DNA from: Amphiura filiformis
Lineage: Eukaryota; Echinodermata; Ophiuroidea; Amphilepidida; Amphiuridae
Direction: 5' to 3'
Length of the DNA stretch: 64,000 nucleotides
Assembly (NCBI RefSeq): GCF_039555335.1
Contig: NC_092628.1
Location: forward strand, 34,122,965-34,186,964
A program made the position numbers and the translations under genes. How positions within the stretch are numbered: position 1 is the first letter of the stretch; each line of letters begins with the position of its first letter. Shown here piece after piece: positions 1 to 12,300 of this stretch. The notes under the pieces are model-generated. The model was given only the letters and a program-made list of their open reading frames with translations. It made no database searches and was not told the origin of the DNA.

Positions 1-346
1 TATAAAGGAAAAGTCGCCAAAGATGCAATGACATATATGGAAGTGAGAGTATGATGACACATATATTAAAAACTTAACTTTGTTAGTTTGTTTGTTTGAA
101 TGCATTTACCGTAGGCCTACATATAATACCTTTTGGACTCCCGCAAGATTGTACAACGAGAATCCATTTACGGGAATCCATGGACTCTCGCAAAACTCTC
201 TTGCGAGAATCCACTTGGACTCCTGTGGCACTTTACGAAATTCCACCCCTGGCCGACCCATACTAAAATATTGCCAAAAGTTGACATTTTTGAGAGGGTC
301 CACTGTTTTGAGTTAAATGTTACAAACAGATTCATAACATTTACTC
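1..346. other. AT-rich flank without a recognised gene
   Basis: No coding signal is visible. A short degenerate direct repeat built on GAGAATCCA and TGGACTC words lies at about 126-225. Short open frames across it overlap on both strands and match nothing I recognise. Confidence 0.5.
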
Positions 347-1003
347 TTAAGGTTGGTCTGAACCCTGGAATTATGGAAACTTCGGCCTCATAACTTCTAA
401 ATTGTTGGTCTAAAGTATATAAAAGTATACATATTTAGAATGGCAAAGACTTGATAAGTTCATCTGTGAGGTCAAATTTGGGCCAAAATGGCACTTTTGG
501 CCCAAAATCCCAAAAATAACTGTTTTTGGCCCACTTCTTTTTGTGTACCATAACAAAAAATTCTTGGGCCAAAAATTTTTTTTTTATTAATTGTTAAAAA
601 CTAGATCAAAATATCTAGGACCCGTTTTTTCATTTTTTTGAATTTCGACTAACTTTGAGAAATTTGCGCCAAAAATGGTCAAAAAAGTTTTGATTGTTCA
701 AAAAAATCATAAAAAATCATATTTTTGGTGAAATTGGTCAAAATTCAAAAAAATGAAAAAACAGGTCCTAGATATTTTGATCTAGTTTTTAAAAATTAAT
801 AAAAAAATTAATAATTGGCCAAAAACCGTTATTTTGGGGATTTTGGGCCAAAAGTGCCATTTTGGCCCAAATTTGACCTCACAGATGAACTTATCCAGTC
901 TTTGCCATTCTAAATATGTATGCTTTTATATACTTTAGACAAACAATTTAGAAGTTATGAGGCCCGAAAGTTTCCATAATTCCAGGGTTCAGACCAACCT
1001 TAA
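347..1003. mobile_element. Long foldback DNA element flanked by TTAA (Kolobok-like, non-autonomous)
   Basis: The left arm starts with GGTTGGTCTGAACCCTGGAA right after TTAA at 347-350. The right arm ends with its reverse complement followed by TTAA at 1000-1003. The arms are close inverted copies of about 300 bp each, around an AT-rich centre near 650-730, so the transcript or single strand could fold into one long hairpin. No transposase is encoded. TTAA duplications are typical of Kolobok and piggyBac; the GG start fits Kolobok better. The superfamily is an inference. Confidence 0.75.
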
Positions 1004-1987
1004 AGGGTAAGAAGTTCACATTTAACATACAAACCGATTTTACTAAAGGTCTACGATTTGGAGCCAAAATGATGTACACCAGGAAAATTGTTATCTTTCC
1101 CCCTCCCAACAACTGACTCCTAGATTCCGATTATACCCCAGGATTATACTGTAAATATCACAACTGCAATTCCAACCATAGGCAAGAATAAAAGGTCCAT
1201 CGGTGTATCAAACTATATGTATCATTGCCTGGTTGAACCAAAGTATTCTGGTTGAACCCATTGCTACCAAAGCATTTCATGCATGTCATAATACAGCAAT
1301 AAATGAAACATATAAACCCATAAACTACTACTTACTATTGAGTGCACAATATTCTAGGCTACTTTCAAATTTGAAATTCATTATTTCATATTATTTTTAT
1401 ATACTACAAGTACATGGAGGGCAAGATTTCGCTTTCAGATACTTGGATGTTGGTATATAATAATAGAATCTCAACAACTATTTTATTTTGTAAACAACCA
1501 AAGGACAAACATTTTGATCTGTGAAAATTTGTTTTCTGAAGTTATTTCTAGGAATGGATACTGGCACTGATATCTGGAGCATATAACTAAAGTCATAATA
1601 GTTCTTTGCATAGATAATTTTTATGTTGCATGCTGATAATGCACCGATTGCAAACATTGGTTGCTAACTTGTGCGCTTGAAATAATGAACCAAAGTCATA
1701 GCATCAATGTAATATTTGTCAATAGTTTACTAGGAAACCCAACAAAAATGAAGTATTTGATATTTTTCCTAGATAATCAGTGGTCATTTGCTCGTTTTGA
1801 CGGTGAAATTAAAAAAGAGATCTGTTGGAAATTAAACAGCAGCTCCTGGGCTCCACACCTCTATCAGGCCCCATGTCTTGAAAATAGTTTGATAAAAGGT
1901 TTGCAGGTGTATCACCCCTATTCAAAGGCTTTCAAATAGAAGCGCCAGCAAGTGTTTTCCATATACTCAGTGTGTAAACTCACTCCC
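1004..1987. other. Non-coding, nothing recognised
   Basis: AT-rich sequence with only short overlapping open frames. The 85 and 92 residue frames at 1203-1460 and 1661-1939 show no known motif or coding bias that I can see. Confidence 0.5.
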
Positions 1988-2208
1988 TATACTAAAATGC
2001 AGAAAACCTTAGACGAAGCGCCAGATTGTAAGGATACATCACAGATATACTGCGCTGTAACGACTTGTCTCTGATTGGCTGCTAAGGCGATATATTGTTG
2101 CTGAGTGGAAATTTATGAATGAACTGCAGCGCTGCGACGCGTTGTTAGCGCCGAATTTGCAACATCACGGTAGTCGCGCTCGTAAAAGGTTTGCTGCATT
2201 TTAGTATA
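1988..2208. mobile_element. Short MITE with terminal inverted repeats, TA-flanked
   Basis: The left end TATACTAAAATGCAGAAAAC and the right end (GTTTGCTGCATTTTAGTATA) are inverted copies over about 23 bp with one mismatch. The interior of about 175 bp is richer in CpG than its surroundings and has no coding frame. The outer TATA/TA suggests a TA target (Tc1/mariner type). The class is inferred from the ends only. Confidence 0.65.
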
Positions 2209-3244
2209 ATCAAATGTACTTGTGTTCATATCATAAATAAACATGTTGTCTGTGATATTCACCAGTCAGTTGCTGGAAAAGAATAGAGCCTACATATCTT
2301 AAATATCAGGGCAGCAAGCATCCCACATAGGGATGAGGGGGTGCAAGACTTCCAACAACAGGGGGGGCAGCTGCCAACCTTTGGTTATGCCACTGTATAG
2401 ACCGGACCCATATTACATGTATGGCGAGCTTATGAATGAATTTGTTAAGTTACCCAAACCTAAGTGTGACTCCGCAAGTGGGAAATAAATAAAGTGTGAT
2501 TTGAATTAGTAAATATAGAATTATGTTTAACAGTGCATGGGCTTGGTTTTTGATATGTATCTAGGGGTTAAACTGAGGACAAACACTTCATACAATTCAG
2601 CCAATATGCCTCTTCATTCAAAAGTATGCCTCATTTATTTGTTGGCAAATAATCAAAATATGTCATGTGTTCAAAAGAAATGTGTCCAATGTGAGGAGAT
2701 ATAGCCAAAAGTATGCGTATCTTTTGTTTTCTATTATTTAGGACAACTCGATATAAAATATTCAAATTTTGGAAACAACTTGTTTATTTTTGATGGTTTG
2801 AGCAAAATTGTGCCCAGCCTCAATGATAGTTGTGATCAAGTACATTTTGTCAAGCAGCAGGAGCTGTTGCATATTGCATAATTGGAAATTGCAAACCTAC
2901 AAACAGTACAGTAAAAAAAGTTAAGGAGTTGAACCTGAATTTTTACAGGATGGAGTGCACATCTCTCTTTCATGAGCGATTAGGCCAGACTCCACCATGA
3001 AATGTTGCTGTAGGGGGGATCGCCACACCTCCTCCACAGCGAGTTTGTTACCTTCCCAGCATTTAAGAATGCCTGTACCCATTTATACACCTGGGTGGAG
3101 AAGAGTAATCTAGATAAAGTACCTTACTCAAGGGCACAACACAATGCTCTCGAACAAACAAAACTTACAAACAAAATGAATAATAATTGTAATAATAATA
3201 ATAATAATATTTACTCTTTGTTTTCTTTGTGTGTTTATATACAG
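2209..3244. other. Non-coding upstream region with AAT repeat and a splice-acceptor-like tract
   Basis: No gene is seen. An (AAT)n microsatellite lies at about 3190-3212. A long pyrimidine tract at 3212-3240 ends in ACAG at 3241-3244, a good 3' splice site just before the first coding exon of the CDC42SE gene. This implies a 5' non-coding exon further upstream that I cannot place. Confidence 0.45.
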
Positions 3245-3329
3245 ATTGTGAAGCAGCATCAGTAGAGACTGTGTATATTGAGTAGCAGCTGACATAAAAA
3301 AAGCCGCCAAGATAGGGGGGCCAGGGAAG
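3245..3329 (+). other. Probable 5' untranslated part of the first coding exon (CDC42SE)
   Basis: The segment lies between the predicted acceptor (ACAG at 3241-3244) and the ATG at 3330. It has no in-frame ATG close upstream that would compete. The context GGGAAGATGG gives an A at -3... of reasonable strength with G at +4. Confidence 0.5.
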
Positions 3330-3383
3330 ATGGCAGATCTATTTGTGTGTTTTGGCTGTTGTGTCACAGAGCAGCCTCCTCCG
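3330..3383 (+). CDS. CDC42SE: CDC42SE coding exon 1 (membrane-anchor segment)
   Basis: Eighteen codons encode [18 protein letters not shown], ending at CCG before a donor GTAATC at 3384, phase 0. The Cys-Cys pair at residues 10-11 corresponds to the palmitoylated pair of the vertebrate proteins. The open frame continues into the intron only by chance, through a foldback element beginning at 3454. Confidence 0.88.
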
Positions 3384-6300
3384 GTAATCTCATTTCACAT
3401 AAATATCTCATTGAAACATAAAACAATATTATTTCCTCTCTACAGAAGCAACGGACTATTCCAATTGAAAGCCATGCACCCCTGTGGAAGATATAACCAT
3501 AATCTTCCACATAGGGAGCGTGAATTTCAAAAGGTGTTACCTGAATGGGTGATGCCATTAGAAACCTACACCCCTGCATGGGAGATTAAGGCCATCTGGT
3601 CATATCTTCTACACATCGTGTATGGATTTCAACTGGAATAGCCCAATATTGTTGTACAGGAAGTTATTAGTTATTTATACCATAATCATTAATGTTTTGT
3701 ACAATCAGTGAATCAGTGCAGATGAATTAATGTGACTCCTCGTGTTCCAAGTGAGATTAAAACCACATCTATAAGTTCACTTTAATCAACTTATGAAGAG
3801 GAAGGATTGGCCACTTTTCAAATATCCTGGGCTGGGAGCCATCATAATACTAATCACGGCGTGTCCGTCCATTCCTCTGTCCGCGCGCTATCGCATCCGC
3901 GCGGCTCGCTAACACGTGCTCGCAGTGCGCATCTATTGCGTCGTGCGCGGAGTACCGACGGGCGCAGTGCGAGCATCAGAAAGCATTATAGTGTGGCTAA
4001 TCATGCAGGTGCATCTCATCGGATCAATAGGCCTATTTTCCACACATATTTCAATACAGCACACGTGCCGAGGCCTATTACAGCAGAACATGACTATTTC
4101 CGGGGTGCAATATTTTTTTCCGTAGTCAACATTTGAATAGGAGAAACTTAATCCCTAACCCTAACCTATTACCCCTACTAAGTTGATTATTGTGTCAAAT
4201 TGGGTCTTGATCACTGAGTGACGTATATCATAGTAGTTTAAAAGGTCAGGGCAGGTAGGCCTAGAATATGGGTAATTAGAGATAGTCCTATCACGAGAAC
4301 CACCTAACCCGAGAACCGTGAAATCTAGTTCATAATAATCACAGTGCTGCTGTGTTATTGCTCTTTATTTTTCAAGTTGGTTAGAACATAAGCATAAACA
4401 TAAACATTTGTCACTTTTTAAAGATTCAGGGCTTCATATTTAAAGTCACAAGGCAAGACTGTAATCACAGTGTAGTCAGTACTACAGACCATGTACCTAC
4501 ATTATCCATATGGAGAGAAACTGCTGGGTACCACACATTCACAGAAACCAAAGAGGGAAGTACTCGCAGCTTTGTGGCTCAATGTCGCAGTTTTACAGCT
4601 GCTACTTCAACGCTCGTCTCCCCCTCGATCATGACTTTGACAAAGACTAATCACAGTGTTGCTGTATATCAGAATCGTCAGCACAGGTCCAAGGTGCAAG
4701 CCCCCTTGACTGATGTCTCAACTGGCACATGGTTAGGGTAAAGGCTGTTGCTCTTCCTAGAGCCAAGAGTTTACATGAAGCTTAAACAGTTAGGCTTGAT
4801 CATTTGTAAAGCACAAATATATTGAAATACATAATAACTAGAATGAAGTTATTCTGATATATAAAGCAGCATCTCAATCCCAAGTAGTATTTCATATTTT
4901 TGATTTACATGCATTTGCATATGCCCTCTTGTGTGAAGCGTTCGAGTGAGGAAATAAATACCACATATCCTATTGAAACAACTCTCTTCCATTAGCTCAT
5001 ATTCCATAGCATGTAGCTTTGAATTTCCTCAGGCAAATATAGTTTTCACCAGCATGAAAACCACAATTTCCTTGTCACAACACTAAAATGAAACTTTGTA
5101 AGTCCCTACTCAACATTTATTTCCAGTGTTCTTTAATTTTGACTATCATGGAATCTGATGGTATAATATGGTGAGGCTCCAATCCAATTAGTTTTTGGAT
5201 GTAATATCATAGAAATAACATTGCACTCCAATATAAAGTGACAGAATTAGGAAAAAATTAATTATCGTTTTGGAGCCAGCACTCTCTTTACAGCTGATGA
5301 ATTCGGAAACTAACATAATTGCAAAAGTTCATGTCTTTGCAACAAGCCCATTGCATAAAAAGTAAAGCAAAATGATCCTGCCTGCAATATGTATATGTAA
5401 CCTGTTCCAGCAGAACATACGACCTGGCAAGTAGCCCTACTTTAGTGCCTTTTTAAACACACTATATCCGAGAACCGCTAAAACCCACTAACCGCTCCAC
5501 TCGATTCTTGGGAATTAGCAGTCACTGGGTCTAGCAGTTCTCTGGATATAGCCATGTTTTATGATATATCGTGGCAAGCCTTGAAATAAGCAGGCGCGGG
5601 GAGCAAATTTGCTCTCGTAAAGCCACCAATTGCTCCTGGTCCTTGTAAAATTCACATGAACCATGAGCAATTTTCTAAAATAAATTGCTCCTGGTTACAG
5701 TTTTGCACTTGATGCAGTCATGCTGGTATGCTGTATTGTATCTGCAGAAAAGAATTTAAAATATTTGAAAATTGCTCCTGTTTCTTCAGAAATTGCTCCT
5801 GGTTCTTGTAAAATCCCAGTGAACCAGGAGCAATGTTCGAAACAAATTGCTCCTGGTTCCAGTCTGCTTATTTCAAGGCTTGTATCGTGGTTTTGGATCA
5901 CCACAGTCAAAAGGCCCTATTCTAGTAGGGCTACTGGCAAGTTCTGACAAATATACAAACTCAAACTAAGCTTGGAAAATTTAAAGAGATTTTTTTACTA
6001 CATTCATTCATGGGCTATTTCATTATAAATGACACGTTCACAAAAATGGCTTTTATCATATCTGGTTGATATAATTAGGGTGATAATGCAGTGTTATTAA
6101 CTTAATTCTAAGTATGCCACAAACTACAAGCTACATGAGCATTTTTACAGAATTCTGTCTATTTTTGTATAAAAAATTGCCAAAAGGTACATTTTAACCC
6201 AATTTTGGAGTCCCATTTCATTTTGCCCATGTATTCTGAATTAATTCTTTGAAAAATTAGGTACATTCTATGGCAATGTGCTTGTTGCAATGAAAATATG

Positions 6301-9300
6301 ATATGTGTGGAACATCATGCAAGTTGAATGGTGAAAAAAAAAAAAAAATGTTAAAATTCCGTAGATTCTTGCAAAATTGGCATTTTCGTTAAATAAAAAA
6401 TGAGTGTCCTCTCCAATTCATGCCTCCATTTTTGTTAATATTAAAGAGGAAATATAAACCCTTACCCTACCTGTATAATCTGTGTTATATTACCAATTGA
6501 TGGGACAGGGCACTGATTGAGGAATTCATTTATTTTACATACAGTAGACCACTTGTTCTTGATACCACAGTTCGCGTTAAAAATTTGTCCTCTCCAGAAC
6601 TGAAGTTAATTACTAATTGTTGAAATAAGAAGGATTATATCATAGAATGTGAAATTTGTAGAGGAAGAGTGGTCTTCCTTCTACCAAGGTGGCACATGAT
6701 TTGGTATTTGTTGCATTTTTGCAAGCCTGTATCCACGATTCTGTTTGCAATTTAACAAATGTCCTCTCCAGCACAATTATGTCATTTCCATGAATTGGTA
6801 AACAAACTAAAAAATAAAAATTTCAAAGAGCCAAACCCACAAGAAATTTTTGCATTTTATTGCAAATTATGCTTACAAACCACTTTAGTGTTCAAATTAT
6901 TGTCCAGTTGTTGAGAACACATATGATATTATTCTGCATTGAACTTCGGTTAGCTAAAAATTGCAATATTCCTAATTTAACCAGAATATTAACCCTGTTT
7001 GTAGTGGATTTTAAATGCTGGGGATCTTTTATGCAATAATATTGATGCAATAATATTGATGCAGCTATTTCTAAAGTTAAAGTATGCTTTATTATGTGTT
7101 AAAAAATGTGTCCTATCCAGAACAAATGACACAGGAGGGTCTTTTATTTTAGGTTTTCCATGACTAGTACAACAGATTGACGAGAATACTCACTTATGCA
7201 TCAGTGTAGCTATTGGGCAGGACAAAATGACTATTTCATGAATTTTTCATGTGAAGATAAAGTTTATCCTTAAAATATGTAGTAATTTTGCACCATTTAT
7301 CTGGATTAGTATCAATTTACTAATTGTTTTATATTGAAACTGGCATATTTAAGACACTGAAGTGTAAAGGAACATACAACAATAATTATTACAGACTAAA
7401 TATGAATAAGTATGAACCCAATGTTGGTTACATATATACTCTTTCAAAGTTGTGTATTAAATTGTTTAAAAAATGTCCCTCCAGACGGCAGCTATGTTTT
7501 ACACAGCAAAAATTCAATTTAATTTTTTTAATGGTTCCTGAGGGTTTGACGCTCTAATATTTTGAGAATTATTGACACACCATCTGAACTTTGAAATGAT
7601 AATGAATTTGCATGAAATAAATGAGTTTGAATTTTGACCCCTTTTGGGACTCAATGTTGTCATTTATAATGAAATAGCCCTCATTATAACTTTAAAATCA
7701 AGGTATCATTACAAACTTGTGAGGTATATTTTGCTGGAACAGGTCACATAACACTCAAATCAAATAATGTTTAAATAACTGCACTTTGGGGGGATTATCT
7801 ATAAAATTAGATGATGCTAGATTATTATTGATTCAAAGTTGAAAAAGTGTTGCAACTTTTCAACACTTTTTCATAACATTTTGTTTGAATTTATTTTGTA
7901 CTTGCAGCAAAGGAGGAGAATCGACAGAAGTATGATAGGTTTACCAACAAATTTTGTACATACAGGTCACATAGGTTCAGGTGATATGGCACCATCAGAC
8001 CAAGAAGTAACAGATCATGTAAGTATTATAGAGAGCTATGAGGAAGTCTGTGGTTCAAATCCCATCATAAGGTTACATTTATTATGGTGAGAAGATATCC
8101 TCGGACATGGATGTATTGTTTCATGTGAGTGTGAATGAACAAAGTGCTGCATGTTGTGAAATGATGCATGAAGTTCATGCAGTAGAGAACTGGAGTTAGA
8201 CAGAGGTCCTGGGTTCAGATCATACATAGTCAAACATAATCACATTAAAAATATAAATCAGATGGAGGAGGTGCAACTGAAAGTAAGATGCCTGAAAATT
8301 GTACCTCTTTTATACTAATCAAAGGAAAAACTTGAAAATGAAGAACTTAAAATAATATTGGATATAATTTACCAATGCTTAATAGAAACAGTCAAAACTG
8401 TTTTGAAATTATTGTTACTGTCACACTTTCTGTGCACAATGTTACCCCCTTCCCCAAATGGATGTAAGAAAATGGGAGTAGATTCCTGTATAGCTGTGTA
8501 ATTTGGTCATGATGTGCTTCAATTTCATTGGCTCTAAGTTGGCATTATGTTTCACTGAACTTTCTTGTTTTATATACCTACAAAGTAACCAAGATGTATG
8601 CATTGGGAAGTGTGAAAGGTATGTGATGTGAATTTAAATCCAATAAATAAACTACTGCCATATATATTTAACATGTTATTAACTTTTTTTCTTTTCTTGT
8701 TTCTTTTTTGATTTCTGTTGCTTTTCATTTCTTTGACAGTTAAATTGCATTCAGGTACAAATGAAATCAAAAGGAGGTTATGAGCATACCAACCCTGTAT
8801 CAATAGAACGTGATGTAATAGAAGTACAAAGAGAAGGTGAGACTTAAATTAAGGCTATACAATGTCCATAACATTATGTGCATAGACTTGTATTAAGATC
8901 TTGTCACACTGTTTGTATTCAGTGTTCTCAATTCTGAAGTTGAATACACGCTATGATAAATAGCTCATAATACATGAGTAGTGATGGTCTATCCCTTCAT
9001 GTAAGCATAAATGACACTAGACTATTGTCAACACTTCATTGATGGATTAGACAGCTTTATTCCATAAGCTGTATATCATCCCTGTCTTGCATTATTTGGT
9101 TCACCTCAAGTTCGGCAGTGATGTAGGTATGTATTTTGCTGGTCGCAGTATCGATTCATGTGCGTAAAGTTAATCGCGCAGAGCGAACATGGACAATGGC
9201 AGCTTGTCAGCACGCTTGTAGCCCAATCGCGCAAAAGCCATTGATGTCACTACCAAACTTGAGGTGAACCAAAGTGTGTGCACAGGCTACTGATGCGAAA

Positions 9301-12300
9301 TTTCTCCATTCTGATTTTGAACTGAAAATGTATAAAGTAGGTAAGATTCACAATTTTCAGATCATCATTTACCAAATTTGTGAAGGAGAGTTAAGTTGTA
9401 AGTGTAAAAATATAATTATATGTCCACGAGTTGGGGAGTGATGTCAGTGCTTTATGTGGTTGCACCTCAAGCGTAGTGACAAACCGCTGTTTTACGTAAG
9501 TGTAAACATTATGCGGGATTAGGTTAGCACACGCAACTCCGTAATGCGACCAGCGAAATACACACTTACGTCAGTACCAAACTTGTGGTCAAACATTTTA
9601 TTAAAGTTTCTGCAAAAAAGTGATGTTGCTTAAAGCTTCAAGGAGTATAGTATAGCAACTTGCAGCAAAGATTCCCATTGAATTATAGTCTTGATAGATG
9701 CAGAGAAATAGGGACAGATTATTAATCATGCTCAATTTGCCACTTCCTCAGCTGTGTATGGTTAGGGGTTTAGCATAGGATATTATGCCAGACATGGTCA
9801 GTGTTGCTAGAATATTGGTTAAACCACCCAATTGGGTGGCTGCTTTGAAGATTTGTTGGTCTGTAGACTGTGCAGCTTATTATTAGAGATATGGCTTCCA
9901 ACAAAATGGGCAATTTTCTCAGTTTGGTATGATTTTGTGATTTGAGGTGTAGGAAATAATATTTTGCCAGTGTTGTAGTCAATGTTAGTCATGTTTTGGT
10001 TGTATCAACCAATTGGATGTTTTTTTCAGCTGGGTAGCAACATTTCAGTGTACTCTCTTAGGAAATTTGGGTTGTTTCAGAATGCATTACAGAACTGTGA
10101 CCAGCAACACTGACCATTTTCTACGGAAGGCTATAAGTAGACAAGTGGTGTTTTCTCCAATTTACCTACTTACGCATTGATAATAGCTGGACGTCACTAA
10201 TGCTCCCAATCTACGCACACATAAACACAGCCTCTATTGTGGTGCAGGAAGTTTCAGTGAGATGATTTCCAAATTGGTTTTGGATGTGGGTCCCTTGTGG
10301 GTTGAGGGGGTTTCTAAAATAGATACAATGATGGGCACAGGATGGTAACAGCATTAGGATATTAAGCATTGCAATGGCAAAGGCAGAGTTCTTTAACCCC
10401 AATTGGTTAGTACACACATAGAATGACCTATGAATATGATGGGTACAAAATATCACTATCCACTATTTGAGGTCATCCTTTTGACTATGATTGTTGTATG
10501 GGATTGTTTGAACTCTGCCTTTAGGAGTGAGATCTTTTTGGTGTATAGTGCAGCTTGAACTTGAAGTGAACTATGATAATTGCATGGATTATGAACTTCA
10601 TGATATTTATTTAATATTTAGGGTAGCTTTTTGTTTCACTATGACAGAGCCTTCATAAAGAGAAAATATCCCACTTTCAAAATAAGCAATGTCGTTTTAA
10701 AAATATAGCCTGAATGAAAGAAAATTAGTATAAGAGATCAAAGCCGGCAGTCAAAGACTCAACTTCATCCCATTTTTGGATATTAAATGATTTTAAGATT
10801 ATATGAAGCAGGGAATAATAGGTGTATAATCAAAATGATATAGACATACTCGTAATTGAGTGGAAATTGAAGTAACTTCATATTTCAAGGCATAACTATA
10901 ATTTAAATTTTGTAAATAAAGGGATTTAATTAACATACTGGTGCATGCATGAGCTCTGACCTGTGATTTATGCTATTTATGTGATCATAGGAATCCAACT
11001 ATACACCTTTGTTCAACTGTTTATTAGATATCGTATGCATATATACTTTCATGGTTCAGAGTTCAGTTGCTACATCAAATTCACAGTTAAATTTTGATAG
11101 GGATTTTGATAAAATTATTAATTAAATTATTGAAATGTTTGTCTCTTGTCCAAAGTACTATCAACAATTTAACATGATTAATTATACAAATTAGCACCCA
11201 CAAAGATATCATGATGGCTTTATCAAAGTTCAATCATGTTATCGCAAAATTATCTGTGCGTAACACATTCCTTTGTCTGGTGATACAGCGCCATCGTTAC
11301 TCCTTCAGTGGTTTGTTTTGTCAATACAGCTTATGAACGCACCCTATTCCCAGTAGGTTTTCAATTTGCAGTCCACTACATACTGTAACTCATTTACCGA
11401 GGTGCAAATTGTGCACCACATAAATTACTAATCTACTTTTCAGAAAGGTTTAGAAACTAAGTAAAGTAAAATACAAATGAATTGCTTTCTTCAACATAGA
11501 TATTTACTGCCCTTCAGAATAAATCAGTTGTTAATGTTAATTAATGGTTCATATGTAGCATTGATAAACCATGGTGCCAAATTATGTGGGTGCAAGATAG
11601 GCTTTCCTGTTACTCATATCCTTTCCAATAGTTAAGCAAAGATAATATTTATGATTAGTGTATTTTTAATTGCATTTAATTGTTTTTTTGTTGTTTTTTA
11701 ATAGCTTTCAATATTTCTGTATGAAGTAGTGATATCCATAATACAGACTTGGAGATTGAAAGTAGAAGGAGTGACACTGACTACTGAATCTGAAAAAGGA
11801 ATTAGATGATAACAATCAGTAGAATAGGGAAAATATTTTCTTATGCAGTTGCATAATCCATTTGCATATAATAATCATATCCTAGCCACCTCCCGAGCCA
11901 CCTCTCAAGAAGTGTACTTCAAACATGGTTGACAAAAAAACAACAAAATATTTATAAATTTGAAGCAAAGAGGGAATCAGTATTGGGCAAAAACTTACTG
12001 CAGGAGTGTATTACGTATTGATTTCCTCGTTTAAGAGTATGCTTTTGGTATCCCCCCCCCCCCATGTAAAGCTTATAAAAGAATAATTATCAACAAACCA
12101 AAATCCAGTTATATCAATTAATTAATAAAAAATAAGCAGAAAATAAGTTAGCATCAAAAGAGAGAAAGACTAGGACTTGTAAAGAATCCCAGTCATGGAT
12201 TGCATAAGGATACACCTGGTAATCACATGCTGCTATAGGCACGACTTCCTCACCAATAATTAGTTTTATTTGTAATAATTACTTACGAGGCAGCATCGCT

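Noticed and set aside
8024-8230. Two B-box-like words (GGTTCAAATCCC at about 8051 and GGGTTCAGATC at about 8212) as SINEs
   Set aside because: No matching A box at proper spacing and no second copy with defined ends; too weak to call.
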